Below are positions 15,201-20,874 of a DNA stretch of 20,874 bases, piece by piece. Positions within the stretch are counted from its first letter, which is position 1. The number at the start of each line of letters is the position of its first letter. This stretch comes from a virus. The stretch spans positions 1-20,874 of the IMG/VR virus record IMGVR_UViG_3300050821_007115. One strand, given 5' to 3'. The notes under the pieces are model-generated. The model was not told the origin of the DNA. It was given only the letters and a program-made list of their open reading frames with translations, and did no database searches. Both the position numbers and the translations under genes were made by a program.

Positions 15201-16467
15201 TCGAGAGGGTTGCCGTGTTAGTCTCTACGTCGACAGCGGTGACGGTGGCATCGAAGCGGGTGGGTTCGCCCGACACCTGATAGACCATCTCAATATCCTT
15301 GCCAATGTCCGGTGCCGATACGGTGTAGCCAGAGGTGAAGGTGAGCGTGGGACTACCGCTTGTGACCGATCCAAAGCCACCTTGGAGATCGCACTGCGCG
15401 CCGCTTTCTTTTACGTTCCAGTCCGAAACCGGGTAAGTCTCACGCAGATCCTGGACAGCGTCGAAATTGGAGTTCGTGAACGGTGTTGCGTTGTCGCCGT
15501 TCTGGATGGCGACGGTGCTATTGGTATTAGCCGTGAACCAAGTATTGAGTTGCGATGTGCTGAGGCCGCCTGGGAAAGTGAACCTATTCGTTGCCGGCCC
15601 TACGGTTGTATTTGAACCTGAATTAGGGTAGGTCGTGTCCTGATACTGGGTACCAGATCCAACTGCACCAGTTCCCGCACCGCCAGCCGCCGAGACTGTA
15701 ATCGTGTTACTGGCCGTATTAACAGTGATATTGCTGCCCGCCACAATCGTGGTCGCATCCTTGACGCCATTAACTGACGGGACGCCACTTACAGCGCCGA
15801 TCTGTATAGTCTGCCCCGACGGCGTGATGGTTATATTTGAACCTGGAGTCAACGCCAACCCACCAGAGATATTATTTAACTCGGTTACACATCCGCTCGA
15901 GCAACCTGCTCCTGGCTCAGTGATTGCGTAGTTAGACCCGTTCCATGCATACCAAGTGAAGGGTGTTGTCGTGACATCCACAAGCCCGAGCGAAGTTGTG
16001 CCCGTTACCGATGCGATTATCGATGGAGAGCCACCCAATGCATACCAATCTGCCGATAAAATGATTGTATTTGGAATGCCCTTGCTATTCGCATTGATGG
16101 CCTCTTGCAATCCGGCCGTGCCAGAGGTCAGATAGAACGGTGGCAGGTGATCGTTGTGAATCGCAAGCTGCACCGAGCAGGCGTTGATATTCACCAGGCC
16201 GGCAACAACGACCTCATTCAGTGATGGATTCCCAGGGTCGATTACCCGCACAGGTACGCCTTGTGTAAATGCGTTGAAATTTTTGCCTCCACCCGAGACC
16301 TGGCAATTGGACGGCGAAAAGAAAAACGAGTTTTCCGCCGTTCCTGTCAGGCTAAACTGGCCGTATTGGCTCGCGATAATCTGCCCCTCGACATTCTGCG
16401 CTGGACATAGCTCAGGCATACAACCAGAGAGAATCAGCAATCCGGCAAGCCAAAGAAGCATTTTCAT
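12292..16467 (-). CDS. Giant lipobox-bearing fibre / beta-helix protein (possible depolymerase)
   Basis: A 1391 aa protein. The ATG at 16467 (MKMLLWLAGLLILSGC) overlaps the upstream stop by one base (TAATG); the longer open frame to 16608 overlaps the upstream gene and is rejected. Lipobox LSGC puts a lipidated Cys at 16. Residues 24-183 are homologous to the N-terminal domain of the next protein upstream, including Cys55 and Cys97. About 350-475 has a pectate-lyase-3-like opening (VKESGAQCDL, then HRDDAAIASAFGHF and PVGNCWSDT). Residues 786-838 hold a common fibre module (VQIDGEQFSYFG...RAQNGTTAAAHSVGAAIV). About 890-1115 looks like right-handed beta-helix rungs. Residues 1255-1345 form a jelly-roll-like domain, and the C-terminus (YLYICTASGTVKRAALS) is the classic tail-fibre ending. 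It probably recognises or degrades a surface polysaccharide. The lipobox is odd for a virion protein. Confidence 0.75.
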   Translation of the reverse strand: MKMLLWLAGLLILSGCMPELCPAQNVEGQIIASQYGQFSLTGTAENSFFFSPSNCQVSGGGKNFNAFTQGVPVRVIDPGNPSLNEVVVAGLVNINACSVQLAIHNDHLPPFYLTSGTAGLQEAINANSKGIPNTIILSADWYALGGSPSIIASVTGTTSLGLVDVTTTPFTWYAWNGSNYAITEPGAGCSSGCVTELNNISGGLALTPGSNITITPSGQTIQIGAVSGVPSVNGVKDATTIVAGSNITVNTASNTITVSAAGGAGTGAVGSGTQYQDTTYPNSGSNTTVGPATNRFTFPGGLSTSQLNTWFTANTNSTVAIQNGDNATPFTNSNFDAVQDLRETYPVSDWNVKESGAQCDLQGGFGSVTSGSPTLTFTSGYTVSAPDIGKDIEMVYQVSGEPTRFDATVTAVDVETNTATLSTNAPFTVSQYSVNIGHRDDAAIASAFGHFSYQRPIAFPVGNCWSDTIAVWGQSFHGQSATRSLVTGLAGDDVFAGMDPSQSGYQGMSPGMQIHDMKWEIDPRINASKPWQDVNPSGTVTQHAATYRPEGIFTVWANYPLGPGWIIGSGPNNTGAINGVASTNGTTSITITSATVPVVGQQIVFPYASTGVFVTTVSSVSGSTVVLANAYPVSGSQTQQEWMAGAAPSSTASGTAVQEIETAISSTRSFAPTVMAITATSQSGTVGAYTFTLTSGNPPVVGQVVTISNTTNGGGVFNGSASIATVSGTTSGTFTIDGFASGTIAPQEESGSATAPALPLVITLANPITPPSTPNPAGTGSNVAPYGLVQIDGEQFSYFGTSNYPATAGAAPTISLTGRAQNGTTAAAHSVGAAIVPLNPFQPTWPWPVTPSINAGVTPANAVYFPAWNIGNAAWAQPVFNGVDWPSNGALSFGDMHDIVMTLPDFTAGNGGGVEGGPNAFQAGNATAGMYIATSTFKSKFSNIRILNPQFGIFEGTPSINVYGMFGSGYPTANGSNWDNIAIQSAGYDTEFIEAQNDIKTNFLTFCQNGGETGTSNPTQPLGVVGCGAGWTWGGTYDDKSGGGGSDNTVSHFDNWYIEAEEGSQSGSQPDFELNCGKCSYGAGFSFGGGTTFIEGGDNTFAASEIVGLGATPIINYGTATTMQFVQNAGLGGVSNIYGDGALLNYGPNGSMSGHTDGPVGPFGALVAGNNLAPVTGQTAEMFATGNDLAGPEYVSGNSAILFPDQFPMGNWTFDDTAPVSHSYASCDLSPGQGCSSIGFNQNSRLAIGPDQKIAPGKYIVHYAFKGTVATSFYFELDAVNGGSGACSGGGSVLILNPSLTTSWAQGSALVDFTNASTCDLQLVLHNSALDTTVEMAYLVFTPIANNITLPVNTPADNAPCMPGAFLGSDSSYLYICTASGTVKRAALSAY
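15919..16398 (-). repeat. Duplicated fibre domain, copy in the 1391 aa protein
   Basis: Encodes residues 24-183. It aligns with the segment at 17670-18149 along its length: VEGQIIASQYG / IEGQPIASQYG, FYLTS..GLQEAIN, NTIIL, W[YF].LGGSPSII, LGLVDV and a final Y.WNGS. The copies are diverged at DNA level, so this is an old tandem duplication or recombination between fibre genes. Confidence 0.75.
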
Positions 16468-18254
16468 TAGTAAGCCACCACCCAGGCGCTTGCATTGCAG
16501 ACATAGACAAACGGACTTGCAGTTGCCGAAATGTTGTGGAATGTCCAACCCTTCGTCGTGCTGGAACAGGCAATTGTTGGCGTCGGAGTGGTGCCGCTCA
16601 TCTCGCAAAATTGCTCACCCGCGATGCATATTTTTGGGATCGTGCTATTGCTCGATGGCGGAGTTCCCGGAGTAGCGGCACCGCCAGAATCGGAGGCCGT
16701 TGCCGGCTGTGTTTCCGTTAAGAGGGATCCTTGGTTTGGTCCACCAGCCGTCCGCCATACCGTCTCGGACATTGCTCCGGCGGAGAACGGGCAACTAACG
16801 ATGATTTCTCCGGACGTTATTGTGGCGGGCCCGTCAGTGATCGACGCGATGGTTCCGGGATAAGTATTTCCATCTACATCTGTTCCAGTACATTCGTAAC
16901 TCCACGTCGTCGTGCCGGTGCCAGAAAAGTTAACAAGGCTCGGCGCGGCAATGGTGAGAGGCTGATTCGATATAACCGGACCGGCGATGCCCGCGCCAAA
17001 GCCTTGCGGCACAGTCGATTGGTTTTGCCGCGTACTGTCGAATAGGTAGCCGCTGTTTGTGATTGGTGCGAAACCGCCCCCGGGACCGACCCCGAGTTCT
17101 GAGTCGAATCTATTGATCCCGCCACCGGTTCCCTGTTGAATTGTCCCGTTTATCGCCGAGATGAAAGTTTCGTTGTTGTTCTGACAATTGACTTGCAGTG
17201 TCACGTTGTTGGTGTTGTCTAGGGAGGCGCATCCAAATACCACGGTCGTCGGAAAGGTGCCATTGCTCGAAACTACATAGTTCTGCGGCGCCTGCGTGCG
17301 GCTCCCGAAGTCATTGAGCACCGTAAGGACATTGGCGGCAGATGCATGATTCGCTGCTGTAGTCTGGTGGTAACCGCGGACCGCATTGAGGAGATCGTCG
17401 CCCGAAACCCCAGCGTATTCGATCCATTCGCTATCGACGACGACAACACCCTGTGGCGCCAAGGCCGCCGTCGAAGTCGTCAGCGGAATCGTTGTATCTG
17501 TCGCTTCAATTGCCGAAGCAAGCCGGAAGGCAGCTGCCGTCTGTGTGGTACCCAGCCCGCTATTTGGCTGGCATCCGGTAACTTCGAGGCACGTGTAATC
17601 GCCGGACTCGGCCGCGACCGCGCCGGTGCGCCCAAAAACGGACGACACGGCGCCAGAAAAGGTGATCTCGACATATTCCGATCCGTTCCACGTATAGAAC
17701 GTGGTCGGCACTGTGGATACATCGACCAGACCGAGCTGGGCACTCCCCTTGACGCTGGAGATGATTGAAGGCGATCCCCCCAACTGGTACCACCGATTGT
17801 CGAGAATAATTGTATTTGTGCCTGGGTTTGTCAGGTTCGAATTGATGGCTTCCTGAAGTCCGCCGGTTGCCGACGTCAAGTAAAACGGAAGATTGTGATG
17901 ATTAGATGGCGAGATTGCAATCGAGCACGTGTTGTTGTTGGCTACGACATTGCTTGGTGTGACAACCTCACTCAGGCTGGGATTGCCGTCCACGATTTTG
18001 ATCGGTGTGCCTATCGTGAAGGCTGCGAAGAACGATGCGCCGCCCTGGACGCGACACGAAGTGGGCGCGAAGTTATACGTGTCAGGCGCGTAACCCGACA
18101 CCTGCCACGTACCGTACTGCGACGCTATTGGCTGGCCTTCGATGTTCTGACCCTCCGCGGCCGCGATCAGTGTCACCGCTGCGATCAAAGCAAAAAGCAC
18201 GACCGCTATGACACCCCAATAGGCCTCGATCAACTCATCCGGAAGGCGACTCAT
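16467..18254 (-). CDS. Tail-fibre-like protein with N-terminal membrane anchor or signal
   Basis: A 595 aa protein. The ATG at 18254 overlaps the upstream stop by four bases (ATGA). Residues 13-33 (WGVIAVVLFALIAAVTLIAA) are a membrane helix or uncleaved signal, with possible cleavage near AAA-EG. Residues 36-195 are the domain shared with the 1391 aa protein, with Cys67 and Cys110. At 201-220 comes GAVSSVFGRTGAVAAESGDY, a hallmark of phage fibres. Residues 269-311 carry the VVDSEWIEYAGVSGDDLL, RGYHQTTAANHAS module, and 448-515 a beta-sandwich-like region resembling modules in other phage fibres. The C-terminus (FVYVCNASAWVVAY) resembles the ending of the 1391 aa protein. It is probably a receptor-binding fibre; its membrane segment is unusual. 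Confidence 0.75.
   Translation of the reverse strand: MSRLPDELIEAYWGVIAVVLFALIAAVTLIAAAEGQNIEGQPIASQYGTWQVSGYAPDTYNFAPTSCRVQGGASFFAAFTIGTPIKIVDGNPSLSEVVTPSNVVANNNTCSIAISPSNHHNLPFYLTSATGGLQEAINSNLTNPGTNTIILDNRWYQLGGSPSIISSVKGSAQLGLVDVSTVPTTFYTWNGSEYVEITFSGAVSSVFGRTGAVAAESGDYTCLEVTGCQPNSGLGTTQTAAAFRLASAIEATDTTIPLTTSTAALAPQGVVVVDSEWIEYAGVSGDDLLNAVRGYHQTTAANHASAANVLTVLNDFGSRTQAPQNYVVSSNGTFPTTVVFGCASLDNTNNVTLQVNCQNNNETFISAINGTIQQGTGGGINRFDSELGVGPGGGFAPITNSGYLFDSTRQNQSTVPQGFGAGIAGPVISNQPLTIAAPSLVNFSGTGTTTWSYECTGTDVDGNTYPGTIASITDGPATITSGEIIVSCPFSAGAMSETVWRTAGGPNQGSLLTETQPATASDSGGAATPGTPPSSNSTIPKICIAGEQFCEMSGTTPTPTIACSSTTKGWTFHNISATASPFVYVCNASAWVVAY
17670..18149 (-). repeat. Duplicated fibre domain, copy in the 595 aa protein
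   Basis: Encodes residues 36-195, paired with 15919-16398. Both copies keep two cysteines about 42 to 43 residues apart, plus the FYLTS, GLQEAIN, LGGSPSII and LGLVDV motifs. Confidence 0.75.
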
Positions 18255-19762
18255 GGATGCACTCCAACACAGTCAATTTCGGCCACGGTCGTGCCATCTG
18301 CCGAAGTCGTGTCGCCGTTTTGCAGTGTGAGAGCAAACCCGGTCGTCGTCTTTGTCGAGACATAGAGCGTGAGCGTTGAGGTTGTGCCGCCGGATGTCGG
18401 TACCGTAGGCGTGCAAGTCACCGCATAGGACGTGTCCGCGAAGGCGGTTTCCCATGCCGGGCTGAACGTGCAGGATCCATAGGCGCTACCAGCCGTAGTG
18501 CAGATCCCGGTCGTGATGATGAGGCTTTTCACGATAGGGAACGAGCTGCCATTGCTCGCTGCGATTACCTGCCCTTGCGCATTGACCGTGAGGCTCGGAT
18601 TTGTGTAATTTCCTGCGGTGACGCCGGTATTTGCGAGGTTGACTGCAGTCCAATTGCCGGGGCTGTCGCCGAGCGTGAAGGCACTCCCGAAATCGATGCC
18701 GGGCTCTTGCGGTTGTCCAGTGCCAGCCGCATATAGCGTTTGGTAATGGATTGATGGCAGTGCACTACCTGGAATCGTAGCGCTGTCCACATACGCTGTG
18801 CCGTCGCCCACCAGGATGTGAGCTACTGGCGCCACACCGTTGTAAAGATAGCCGCCACTCGCGTTGATCGCGCCATTCTCGACATCCACCGGCCAGCCGG
18901 GCGTTGAGGTGCCGAAACCAATCGCGCCCACGTTGAAGAGGTTGTATCCGCTAAGGCCAAGCGAGCCGCTGATGCTTTGCGGGCCGTGATTAAGCGGCTG
19001 CGCGACAATCGGCTGCGGATAAACGATGACACCATTCCACAGTGGAGCGCCGTCCGAAATGTTCACCGTACCATTCAAGCCGCCATTCAACTGCCACGCT
19101 TGCGGCCAGCCCGGATAGGCGTTGCCGGCTGAGGAAATCAGTGAGACGTCGTATCCCGAATAAGGGATGATTGTGTCATTGAATGCGATAGAGCACACGG
19201 ATGTGTTGCTAGATGGGGTCATAACGCCTGATGTAAGAGCTGCACGCTGATTAAACTGCGCTGTGCTATTCGAGGTTTGACCTTGCAACATCTCGCTGCC
19301 TGATGCCGTCCCGATGTAGACGCGCATCCCGGTGGCATTCTGCGGAAAGCTGACTTGCGGAGAGATCGTCAATGTGCCGCTCGCAGTTAGCTGCAGGCGT
19401 AGTTCTGGAGAGGGTAACGTTTCTTGACTGCCGCTGTAGAACGTTGTCTCCACGTAATAGACGCCAGCAGGCAGTGCGCCAGAGCCATAGTTGACGCTGG
19501 TAATCACGTTGCCGGCTGGGTTTGGAATGCCGATGACCGTGCCGTCGGTCGAAGTGTAGCAAGAGGTCGTCAAGGGCACCACGGACCCGGAGCCGACAAT
19601 CAAGCCCGCTTGCTGGAGAGTGAAATTCAGCGTGGCATTGCTAATAGTTATCCCACTGGGCCCCTGAAGCATACCGTTGACAGTGCCGGCGTGCGCTGAT
19701 GGCATCGCGAGGATAGACAAAAGAACCAAATAAGATTTCAAATGGAGGCCCATGGTTGTCAT
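18251..19762 (-). CDS. Secreted tail-fibre-like protein
   Basis: A 503 aa protein starting MTTMGLHLKSYLVLLSILAM, with a Sec signal peptide (Lys9, hydrophobic 11-20, cleavage likely after SAHA at 25). Residues 84-165 resemble fibre Fn3/BACON-like modules (ALPAGVYYVETTFYSGSQET, then MRVYIGTASGSEMLQ). Residues 270-310 look like a fibre shaft (GYNLFNVGAIGFGTSTPGW), and 381-405 (VTAGNYTNPSLTVNAQGQVI, AASNG) is a very common fibre motif. The C-terminus has several cysteines (421, 431, 450, 498). It is likely a receptor-binding fibre or adhesin. The ATG at 19762 lacks a strong ribosome site; ATG 19753 is an alternative. It is the first of three exported fibre-like genes. Confidence 0.75.
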   Translation of the reverse strand: MTTMGLHLKSYLVLLSILAMPSAHAGTVNGMLQGPSGITISNATLNFTLQQAGLIVGSGSVVPLTTSCYTSTDGTVIGIPNPAGNVITSVNYGSGALPAGVYYVETTFYSGSQETLPSPELRLQLTASGTLTISPQVSFPQNATGMRVYIGTASGSEMLQGQTSNSTAQFNQRAALTSGVMTPSSNTSVCSIAFNDTIIPYSGYDVSLISSAGNAYPGWPQAWQLNGGLNGTVNISDGAPLWNGVIVYPQPIVAQPLNHGPQSISGSLGLSGYNLFNVGAIGFGTSTPGWPVDVENGAINASGGYLYNGVAPVAHILVGDGTAYVDSATIPGSALPSIHYQTLYAAGTGQPQEPGIDFGSAFTLGDSPGNWTAVNLANTGVTAGNYTNPSLTVNAQGQVIAASNGSSFPIVKSLIITTGICTTAGSAYGSCTFSPAWETAFADTSYAVTCTPTVPTSGGTTSTLTLYVSTKTTTGFALTLQNGDTTSADGTTVAEIDCVGVHP

Positions 19763-19874
19763 GAGGAAAATTCCGCGATGGGTTGAGTTTGATCAAAGAA
19801 GGGTTAGGAAAGCTGAGCTGTTGGGAGATCAATGAACTGTTTTGTGGCCGCCTGGCTTGCTCAGACTAAAACGC
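19763..19874 (-). other. Gap ahead of the fibre cluster
   Basis: 112 bases between the 120 aa gene and the first fibre gene. It holds the 10-base palindrome TTTGATCAAA at 19788-19797 and two TTGATC stretches, but I see no convincing -35/-10 pair and no hairpin with a T-run. Confidence 0.4.
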
Positions 19875-20237
19875 TCAGAATCGGCCCCCGCCATGCACCA
19901 ACTGCATTCCGCAGGACAGCACCTCGCCGACTTGGTTTCTGCTGTATACCTTTACCCATGATTGCGGGTTGCGGTACGTTGCAAGCTTACGATGTTTTCC
20001 GAGCCAGATCATCTCTCCTGTCTTAACGAGAGCCTCCACCTTGCTCTTCGCATAGTGATGGTGCCGTCGGCTGCTGCATTTGTGTTCTATGCCGGCGTGG
20101 AGCAGCAATCGTGCGTCGTTTTCATTTAAAATACAGACCTTCCAACGACGGCCAGCAGCGGTGTCGTTGGTCATTCGGCTGGGATGATCGTGATTCAAAG
20201 ACAAAGGAGAGATGACGCTCTTGCCGTGGTTGCTCAT
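19875..20237 (-). CDS. Unknown 120-residue phage protein
   Basis: The ATG at 20237 immediately follows the preceding stop (TAAATG), which fixes this start over an internal ATG at codon 22. The N-terminal 28 residues are polar. The core reads RRWKVCILNENDARLLLHAG, then HHHYAKSKVEALVKTGEMIW and NPQSWVKVYSRN; this is soluble and mixed alpha/beta, rich in basic and aromatic residues with Cys at several points. No domain is recognised. The gene lies between the sigma factor pair and the fibre cluster and is probably co-transcribed with them. Confidence 0.55.
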   Translation of the reverse strand: MSNHGKSVISPLSLNHDHPSRMTNDTAAGRRWKVCILNENDARLLLHAGIEHKCSSRRHHHYAKSKVEALVKTGEMIWLGKHRKLATYRNPQSWVKVYSRNQVGEVLSCGMQLVHGGGRF

Positions 20238-20462
20238 TTATGGAAGCCCTGTCTGCCGTCGAGGTGAAAGAAGATGTCTACAGTGGGTTATTGAAAGGCA
20301 ACGCAACGCCCTGGTCACAAATAGGTGCGCCTTGGCTGCCTCGTAGATTAGTCCCAAGGTCACGTGCGCTGGGAGCGCAATCGACGGTAAGTCTACGAGA
20401 ACTTTGCCATCGATCCGGGTTTCATTTGTAAAGGACTGTATGGTTATAGATTCGGATTTCAA
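20238..20462 (-). CDS. Small unknown protein after the sigma factor
   Basis: A 74 aa frame. Its only plausible start is TTG 20462, nine bases after the sigma factor stop, with AAGAAGAG at the sigma gene's end serving as a ribosome site. Its N-terminal half (DGKVLVDLPSIALPAHVTLG) is protein-like; the second half (RCLSITHCRHLLSPRRQTG) is less so, and a frameshift or wrong frame is possible. Its stop is directly followed by the next gene's ATG, in the style of this block. No function can be proposed. Confidence 0.4.
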   Translation of the reverse strand: MKSESITIQSFTNETRIDGKVLVDLPSIALPAHVTLGLIYEAAKAHLFVTRALRCLSITHCRHLLSPRRQTGLP

Positions 20463-20471
20463 TTGAAAAGT

Positions 20472-20874
20472 TCATCTCTTCTTGTGAACTTCGCGCACAC
20501 GCTTCTTTGCATGATGGATAGTGCTCTTGACCGACGCCAGGGTCATTCCCAGTCGGTCAGCGATCTCCTGGTCGGCAACATCGTCGAGATACGCCATTTC
20601 TAAGATTGTTCGCTGTATGGGTTTCAACACCCTCAGCAATTTGGAAAGATCAATCCGCGCCGGAATCCCCGAGAGGTTACTGTCTTCGACTGTAAAAATA
20701 CATTGCCCAAGCATATCGTCGGTGGCCAGATCGTTATCGATCTGCAGCAGTTGTGAGTCGCCGTTCGTGATCTGACGACCACGGCGAAGAACCATTAGGC
20801 ACTGGTTCCTTGCAATTTGCGTTATCCAGGTACGGAAGTGTGAGTTTTGCTTAAAGGTATTGAGCCGCGTAAAA
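20472..20874 (-). CDS. ECF-type RNA polymerase sigma factor, cut by the window edge
   Basis: Reading back from the stop at 20472, the frame stays open to the right edge; the visible 133 residues begin FTRLNTFKQNSHFRTWITQI. That segment, then ARNQCLMVLRRGRQ, matches sigma-70 region 2.3/2.4 of ECF factors (promoter melting and -10 recognition). A variable linker follows, then region 4: LKPIQRTILEMAYLDDVADQ, then EIADRLGMTLASVKSTIHHA, a helix-turn-helix for the -35 element. ECF sigmas are about 170-200 residues, so about 50 are missing upstream. An ATG at 20795 is internal, not the start. No anti-sigma gene follows. It would redirect host RNA polymerase, perhaps to phage late promoters; if this is a prophage edge, it could instead be a host gene. 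Confidence 0.8.
   Translation of the reverse strand, partial: FTRLNTFKQNSHFRTWITQIARNQCLMVLRRGRQITNGDSQLLQIDNDLATDDMLGQCIFTVEDSNLSGIPARIDLSKLLRVLKPIQRTILEMAYLDDVADQEIADRLGMTLASVKSTIHHAKKRVREVHKKR

Noticed and set aside
15031-15615. Plus-strand open frame of about 194 codons within the giant fibre gene
   Set aside because: It is a shadow of the fibre coding frame, with no start context or recognisable domain.
16468-16608. Extended N-terminus of the giant fibre protein
   Set aside because: It overlaps the end of the preceding gene by 141 bases, has no signal features, and the ATG at 16467 gives an exact TAATG junction and a lipobox.
19788-19797. TTTGATCAAA palindrome, with TTGATCAA also at 2083-2090, as a shared operator
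   Set aside because: Two short AT-rich palindromes in about 350 bases of gap are expected by chance, and neither is placed beside a promoter I can see.
20472-20795. Sigma factor as a complete 107-residue gene from ATG 20795
   Set aside because: The frame remains open to the right edge and the upstream codons encode clear sigma region 2, so that ATG is internal.
1-20874. CRISPR array, tRNA, transposase, integrase or attachment site
   Set aside because: No regularly spaced repeats, cloverleaf-like sequence, DDE or recombinase motifs, or flanking direct repeats were seen.

Overview
The window is a compact, single-strand block of tailed-phage (or prophage) late genes. Every gene I can support lies on the minus strand, so transcription runs from the right edge to the left edge and the window is best read from 20874 down to 1. 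The block is packed: most neighbouring genes touch through TGATG, TAATG, ATGA or TAAATG junctions. No integrase, terminase, tRNA, transposase or CRISPR array is visible, so it cannot be decided from this sequence whether it is an integrated prophage or a free phage genome. The large portal, scaffold, capsid and adaptor order suggests a podovirus-like (P22/SU10-type) virion. The moderately GC-rich composition, an ECF-type sigma factor and the style of the fibre proteins suggest a soil Gram-negative host, possibly Acidobacteriota; that host guess is weak inference.

Layout in transcription order. (1) 20874-19875: the C-terminal two thirds of an ECF-like sigma factor, cut by the window edge, then two small unknown genes. 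(2) 19762-12292: three very large beta-rich receptor-binding or fibre-like proteins (503, 595 and 1391 aa). Unusually, each begins with a Sec signal, a membrane anchor or a lipobox. The 595 and 1391 aa proteins share a duplicated N-terminal domain, a repeated RG/GTTAA-type fibre module and a similar C-terminal motif. (3) 12292-9670: a lysis and envelope cluster with a TM/coiled-coil protein, a GH108-type muramidase endolysin, a small holin-like membrane protein, two unknown genes, a YiiX-like permuted papain-fold hydrolase and a small lipoprotein. (4) 9670-7931: a 58 aa basic phage protein, a 120 aa unknown, a secreted LamG/concanavalin-like protein and a 132 aa unknown. (5) 7941-1: the head module, with a portal carrying an inserted Cys4 zinc ribbon, a Com-like zinc-finger protein, a scaffold, the major capsid protein, an unknown, a protein with a C-terminal zinc ribbon, and the start of a head-tail adaptor that runs off the left edge.

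Working together, the left half would build the head and connector, the centre would open the cell envelope, and the right half would supply host-recognition proteins. The most striking features are the export or lipidation signals on the fibre-like and LamG proteins, which phage virion proteins assembled in the cytoplasm do not need, and the three independent zinc ribbons in the head module. The ECF-like sigma factor at the head of the block could switch on the whole late operon, but this is inference and a host-flanking gene is not excluded.
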